From Viscum album (Eukaryota; Streptophyta; Magnoliopsida; Santalales; Viscaceae), in NCBI GenBank assembly GCA_963277665.1, contig OY728120.1, positions 427,000,138 through 427,064,137 of the forward strand: DNA of 64,000 bases. Direction: 5' to 3'. How positions within the stretch are numbered: the first letter of the stretch is position 1; every line of letters begins with the position of its first letter. The notes below the pieces were generated by a model. That model ran no database searches and had not been told where the DNA came from. It was given only the letters and a program-made list of their open reading frames with translations. The position numbers and the translations under genes are program-made. Positions 59,860 through 64,000 of the stretch are shown here, piece by piece.

Positions 59860-60440
59860 CATGATTTATATATCATATATATTCAGTATATATATAGATA
59901 GATAGATAAATGAAATGAAACACACCGTTTATGGAGACGGTAGTCCGTACGTACGCATGAACGCTGTTTTCGTTTCCTTATTGAGTTGAACGGAATTAAG
60001 TAGATGACATTCATATATATACACATAAATCCAGTATCATTGTTATGTAATATATTTCATTATTACTTATTATATATACTTTATAATCATTCATTAATGG
60101 TTTAAAGTGGAGAATGAATCTCATCGCGTCGTGGAGACGGTATTCCGTACGTACGCACGAGCGATGATATCATTCTCATGATCATGAACTTGTGTTGAAG
60201 TGTATGTATACTATTTCAGTATCAATATCAATTTATAATAATCATATATAGTTACTCATTACACCATTATACCCATCCTTGTAAGGTGATGATGGAAAAT
60301 AGATTACACCACGGCGTGGAGACGGTATTCCGTACGTATGCACGCGCGGTGATTTCATTTTCCCGTAGGATGGATAGAAGGTGTATTAGGGTTGTTTCAT
60401 ATTTATAATAACATATAAGTCTGTAATTCATACTGATGTT
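59860..60440 (-). repeat. Tandem repeat of about 190 bp with GTACGTACGCACG core, three copies
   Basis: GGAGACGGTATTCCGTACGT (or a close variant) occurs at about 59,933, 60,133 and 60,319. Each copy is followed by an ACGC-rich segment and then an AT-rich stretch of about 130 bp. Each core contains the self-complementary TACGTA, and in two copies TACGTACG. Confidence 0.8.
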
Positions 60441-60687
60441 ATTACATTATCATGAAACAACTAAAGAAGAAGAAGTTGAAGAAGAAAGAAATTGAAAAGA
60501 TCGGTAATGGATATTACCTCTTCTTTGAAACGCCTCTTTGAATCCTCCACTTAGGGAACTAAGATTGGTCTTTGAAGAAGACCAGGACCTCTAGGATTAT
60601 TCTAGGGAAGTGGAGAAGGTATTTTGGTAGGGTTTGGCCGAGCTTGAGTGCTCAAATTGTTGTGAGGAGGAGGGGGAGGAGGTTCCC

Positions 60688-60694
60688 TTTTATA
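60688..60694 (-). promoter_or_regulatory. LTR TATA box (minus strand)
   Basis: CCCTTATAAAAGGG on the minus strand. A canonical plant TATA box in the right orientation for the minus-strand LTR. Confidence 0.6.
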
Positions 60695-62535
60695 AGGGAG
60701 GAGAGGGGCATCTTAAGAATATCTCAAAATATTATTTTATATTAAAGTCAAAATCGGTTTATAATGGTTCCAAAGGGTCTTATTTCGAAGTTAAAGTGGG
60801 GATGGGTCGAAATCCTATCAACCAATAGGATTTATACAAGTTTAGGTTATTATTTTAACCTTATCAATTAGATTTAACTCTAAGTTAAATAATTTAACTT
60901 TTACCGTGACTTTTTGTTTTCTTACACTATATGGTTAATACACTTACTATAACATGCCAAACGAACCCTAAGTTGTTTATTTTTAATATACATATCCTTA
61001 TCTAAGTGATTTGGCCGAACCTTAGATTTTTATGAATAAAATAACAATTAATAATAAAATATTTTATTTAAAAACAATTTGGTGTCAATTTTGACACTAT
61101 TTGATATATGATTTTTGTGAAAGTCATAACAGAATTATATGTTCGAACCAAGTTGATTAAATCAACACTAATATATCATAGTAACCTAGAAAATTAGTGT
61201 AATTTATAAAAAGTCTCAAATTACATTTATTTTGGGGTTTATAACATCAATTATGTCACTATTTCATTAATAAGATAATTACTGCATCATCATTGTGTCA
61301 TAAATAAATTAAATTATTTAATGTCTAAAAATTACAAATAAAATACCATTATGTAGGAAATATTTTTATATTTCTAATGAATATTTATAGTCGAATTTAT
61401 CTTATGTATAACCCCATATTAAAAATGATTTACTTATTAAACTTTGATTTTAACTATTTTAAACCTTCTTTAAATAAATTAATAATAAATGTCTTAATCT
61501 AATCCAAGTGGGCTTAAATGGTCATATTATATTCATAAGGTTGTTTTTGGTCGAATTACACTTATACAATAGAATTAGGACATGTGTTAGGGTAGTAGTA
61601 ATATCATATTTACCCTTAGTTACCCTATTTACTATTAACTGCAGTAAAAAAAGTAAAAAGTTACTATTCACCAAAAAATTATTTTCATCTCATTGAACCA
61701 AATTTTAGTCCTTGATATTAACCGTGTCTCTCGGATTTTCGAAATTCCACTCACAGAAGTGGTAAAATTACGTTTTATGAAAAATTCAGTTTTTTAACTA
61801 CCACTTAGTGGTTTCACTATTCATAAAAAATTGAAAGTTTTCAGAAAAATACCAAAAATTAGGCCTAAGCTATATTTGATATTATGAACTCAAAAATGAT
61901 GTCTATTTTACCAAATTCACAACATATCAGTTGCATTAACTAATTTAAAAATTAATTCCCGTCGTCAAAACAAATAGCGTGTTTTTAAGAGATAATAACT
62001 ATCAAAAGATTGACACTTGTTTATAACTAGTTTAATTGATAAATTACATCCAATGACCAAAATTGTATTAAATTGTAAAAATATATTCTAAATATACATT
62101 AAAACCACTCAAATTAACAATTTATCACTATTAATTATTTCGATTGAAAAAGTTGTTTTTAATTAAAATTTTGTAATTTTCACTATTCATCAAAAATTGA
62201 AAGTTATCCGAAAATCACCAAAATTTCACCCTAAGCTAATTTCGATATTCCAAATCCAAAAATGAAGTCAATTTTGAAAAATAAAATTTACAAAATTTCA
62301 AAAAGTGGTTATTACTATTCATAACGGTTAGTTTTAATAATATTTTAATAGCATATCGTTGTTTAGTGAAACTCAGTATTGCGTACTACACACGCTATCA
62401 AGGAAGGTCGCGATTGCGTGTAATGAAAGGCAAGTAAAGGATGCGTGTTGTGAAAGCTTCTTTTGGTGTAGCGTACAACACAAGACATTAATGAAATTAA
62501 AAAGAATATTTTTCATAAAATCTCGGGGTGTTACA

Positions 62536-62560
62536 TTCTACCCCCCTTAAAATGAATTTC
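62536..62560 (-). promoter_or_regulatory. Polypurine tract of the minus-strand element
   Basis: Minus strand AAGGGGGGTAGAA directly before TGTAACACCCC. Preceded by TTCGAGGGCGAAATTCATTT, a block often seen just before the 3' LTR in plant gypsy elements. Confidence 0.8.
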
Positions 62561-63187
62561 GCCCTCGAAATTCTTCGGGGTTATAAATGGTTTACTATTC
62601 AAAAGTTTCTTTAATATAAACCCACATCGTAAAATGGAATACCAAAACCAATCTTTAAAAACAAAAGTATGAAACGTAACGGTTACCCAAATAAACTAAT
62701 CACTGGGTTTCCACATAGGTGAAAATATGTATATGGAAGAGAAATCTAACCATCATGTTCTGATGGAGAGTGGTAGAGAACATGGCTATGGAAAATACAG
62801 TAATCACAAATCCATAGATTTGTGATGATATAAGGTACCATCTGATTCATCAGTTATAAGATCACTAGGACAACATTTTTGGTTTTCAAGATCATTTCCC
62901 TAAAGTTGAAAATTTGAATTAAAATAAATACTTACTTTATTTTGGTACAATCTCACTGTTGTTCGTACTTTGAACAATTTCCACTTCATATCTTAAAGAA
63001 ATGAAGATGAATTTGTTATTCGTGAAGTGTTAATAGATCATGTGATAGAATGATGGGTCATTCCATCTATCTCAAACAAAAGGTTAGAAAAGTTATCAAA
63101 AAATACATAAGTCCATCAATAGTGAGATCAATCATATATGGTTCCTAAAATGGACGTATACTTCATATATCATACTACTTAATATAA
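62561..63187 (-). other. Internal DNA of the minus-strand element, no readable domain
   Basis: AT-rich; no pol domain recognised on either strand. Confidence 0.35.
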
Positions 63188-63338
63188 TAAAACTAGTTTC
63201 TACTAAACATGGACTTCTTGTAGGCCAGTGGTAGGCGATAAAGGCCAGTCTCACTTCGGTTGTGGGTTCGATTCCCACAGCCTTGTCCGACGCGATGGGC
63301 TGTCGCCCGTCCTACAGGTTGTCCTTTTTCTAAAACTA
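63188..63338 (+). mobile_element. Probable tRNA-derived SINE with 8-bp flanking direct repeats
   Basis: An RNA polymerase III box A-like TAGGCCAGTGGTAGG (63,221) and a perfect box B GGTTCGATTCC (63,265-63,275) lie 44 bp apart. A GC-rich body and a C-T5-C tail follow. TAAAACTA flanks it at 63,188-63,195 and 63,331-63,338, giving an insert of about 135 bp. It cannot fold as a whole tRNA because there is no matching acceptor stem at tRNA spacing. T-rich tails occur in some plant SINE families. The direct repeat is short and AT-rich, so the ends are tentative. Confidence 0.55.
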
Positions 63339-64000
63339 TAACATCCCATCAATAATATCGAAAAAACTTATATCCTTAAACAATACTAACTTATGTTCAA
63401 CATAATCCATTCCAATCTTTAGGCTTATCCATAATACTGCAGTCCACTCTCATAACATAGTGAAAATGATTACCAGAGATTTAATACCATCGTTGATCCC
63501 CATATATCATAAGATATGTTTTGTTGGTCTCATTCCAAACATTAAAAGTCCTTAATCATGTATTCTCTTGAATACCCATTGAGCCTTAGTGAAAACATGA
63601 ATGTAGTTAAAAGTTAACACTCTCCACATACCAAAATCCTCAAAATTCTATATACTCAAACCATGATATCACTTAGTCCTTATATCAATCATGAGCTCTT
63701 GAATACTGTCAAATATTTCATTTTCTCGTTTCCCTTCATTATGCGCATATCATCATATTTCCAAAAATATCTCAAGCACTTTGAATACCACATTAAACCA
63801 ACACATAAATATTCCAATACTTTATGATACAACATTATTTTGGAATCCCATTACATAAACACTTAATCATTCCACCACAACATTGTCATATTCAACATCG
63901 CCAATAGTGATAGCATGTGACTTCCCTTTGTCCTTTGCCTTAAATGGTTGCTCATGTTGATCATCACTAACCATTGGATTAGGGCATTTATTAGCATAAT
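63339..64000 (-). other. Internal DNA of the minus-strand element, no gene seen
   Basis: AT-rich, C-biased on the plus strand; no domain recognised on either strand. Confidence 0.3.

Larger units (their letters stand above)
58325..62535 (-). repeat. LTR of the minus-strand gypsy element (4.2 kb)
   Basis: On the minus strand it starts TGTAACACCCCGAGA and ends ATACGGGTCTTTACA: correct TG...CA ends and the standard start of plant gypsy LTRs. It holds a minus-strand TATA box at 60,688 and a three-copy ~190-bp tandem repeat at about 59,860-60,440. The small plus-strand open frames inside are not genes. Confidence 0.7.
58325..64000 (-). mobile_element. Minus-strand Ty3/gypsy element inserted in the gag above (continues past window)
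   Basis: Its 3' LTR is 58,325-62,535. Just inside lies the polypurine tract, and further right internal DNA that runs off the window. This is therefore not a solo LTR. The left target duplication would be GTGCT (58,320-58,324). No pol domain is readable in the 1.46 kb of internal DNA present. Confidence 0.65.

Noticed and set aside
58325..62535. Solo LTR
   Set aside because: A polypurine tract and a conserved pre-LTR block lie immediately beyond 62,535, so internal element DNA continues.
63221..63290. A tRNA gene
   Set aside because: Only boxes A and B match; no paired acceptor stem or anticodon arm at tRNA spacing. A SINE is the better reading.
1..64000. Host protein-coding genes, CRISPR arrays, bacterial-style operons
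   Set aside because: None supported; every domain recognised belongs to a transposable element, and the repeats found are tandem or LTR type without spacer-repeat structure.

Overview
This window is plant nuclear DNA made almost wholly of transposable elements. I found no convincing host gene and no complete tRNA or rRNA gene. The evidence for a flowering-plant genome is the mix of element types: Ty3/gypsy chromoviruses (Tekay/Del-like), an Athila/Tat-like gypsy relic, a Ty1/copia element of the Tork/Angela type, a CACTA (En/Spm-like) DNA transposon and a probable tRNA-derived SINE. Most of the sequence is very AT-rich and decayed. One block, about 33.75-45.54 kb, is GC-rich, CpG-rich and young. 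The species cannot be told from the sequence.

Layout. 1-3.3 kb: 3' end of an element lying left of the window and a candidate LTR. 3.3-7.9 kb: decayed LTR-like DNA with a ~170-185-bp tandem repeat and microsatellites. 7.9-19.8 kb: a decayed copia element with two diverged ~2-kb LTRs and recognisable gag, protease, integrase, RT and RNase H remnants; it is swollen by a second LTR-like insert near 10.7-12.2 kb. 19.8-23.2 kb: fragments of gypsy LTRs and a minus-strand gypsy pol fragment. 23.2-31.9 kb: a CACTA transposon with a minus-strand TnpD-like transposase relic, subterminal TTTATCAGTGC-type repeats and a ~177-bp satellite organised as three-monomer higher-order units. 31.9-33.75 kb: extremely AT-rich DNA.

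33,753-45,542: a structurally complete Tekay-like chromovirus with a 5-bp target duplication CCCAT, 3.4-kb LTRs differing by roughly 2% where I compared them, an initiator-Met tRNA primer site, a polypurine tract and one gag-pol frame. That frame is closed by only three stop codons, all of which look like C-to-T changes at CHG or CG sites. It lies inside the LTR of a minus-strand Athila/Tat-like relic whose pol remnants occupy 47.5-50.1 kb.

50.66-64 kb: a nested stack. An old minus-strand LTR related to the young Tekay element (50,664-54,167) holds an internal LTR-like insert (51.8-53.3 kb). It is then cut by a plus-strand gypsy element (LTR 54,168-56,149; primer site; gag to 58,324). That gag is in turn cut by a minus-strand gypsy element whose 4.2-kb LTR (58,325-62,535) and internal DNA run off the right edge.

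Nothing here forms a cellular pathway. The shared theme is layered retrotransposon insertion, with unusually dense short repeats, hairpins and palindromes inside the LTRs.
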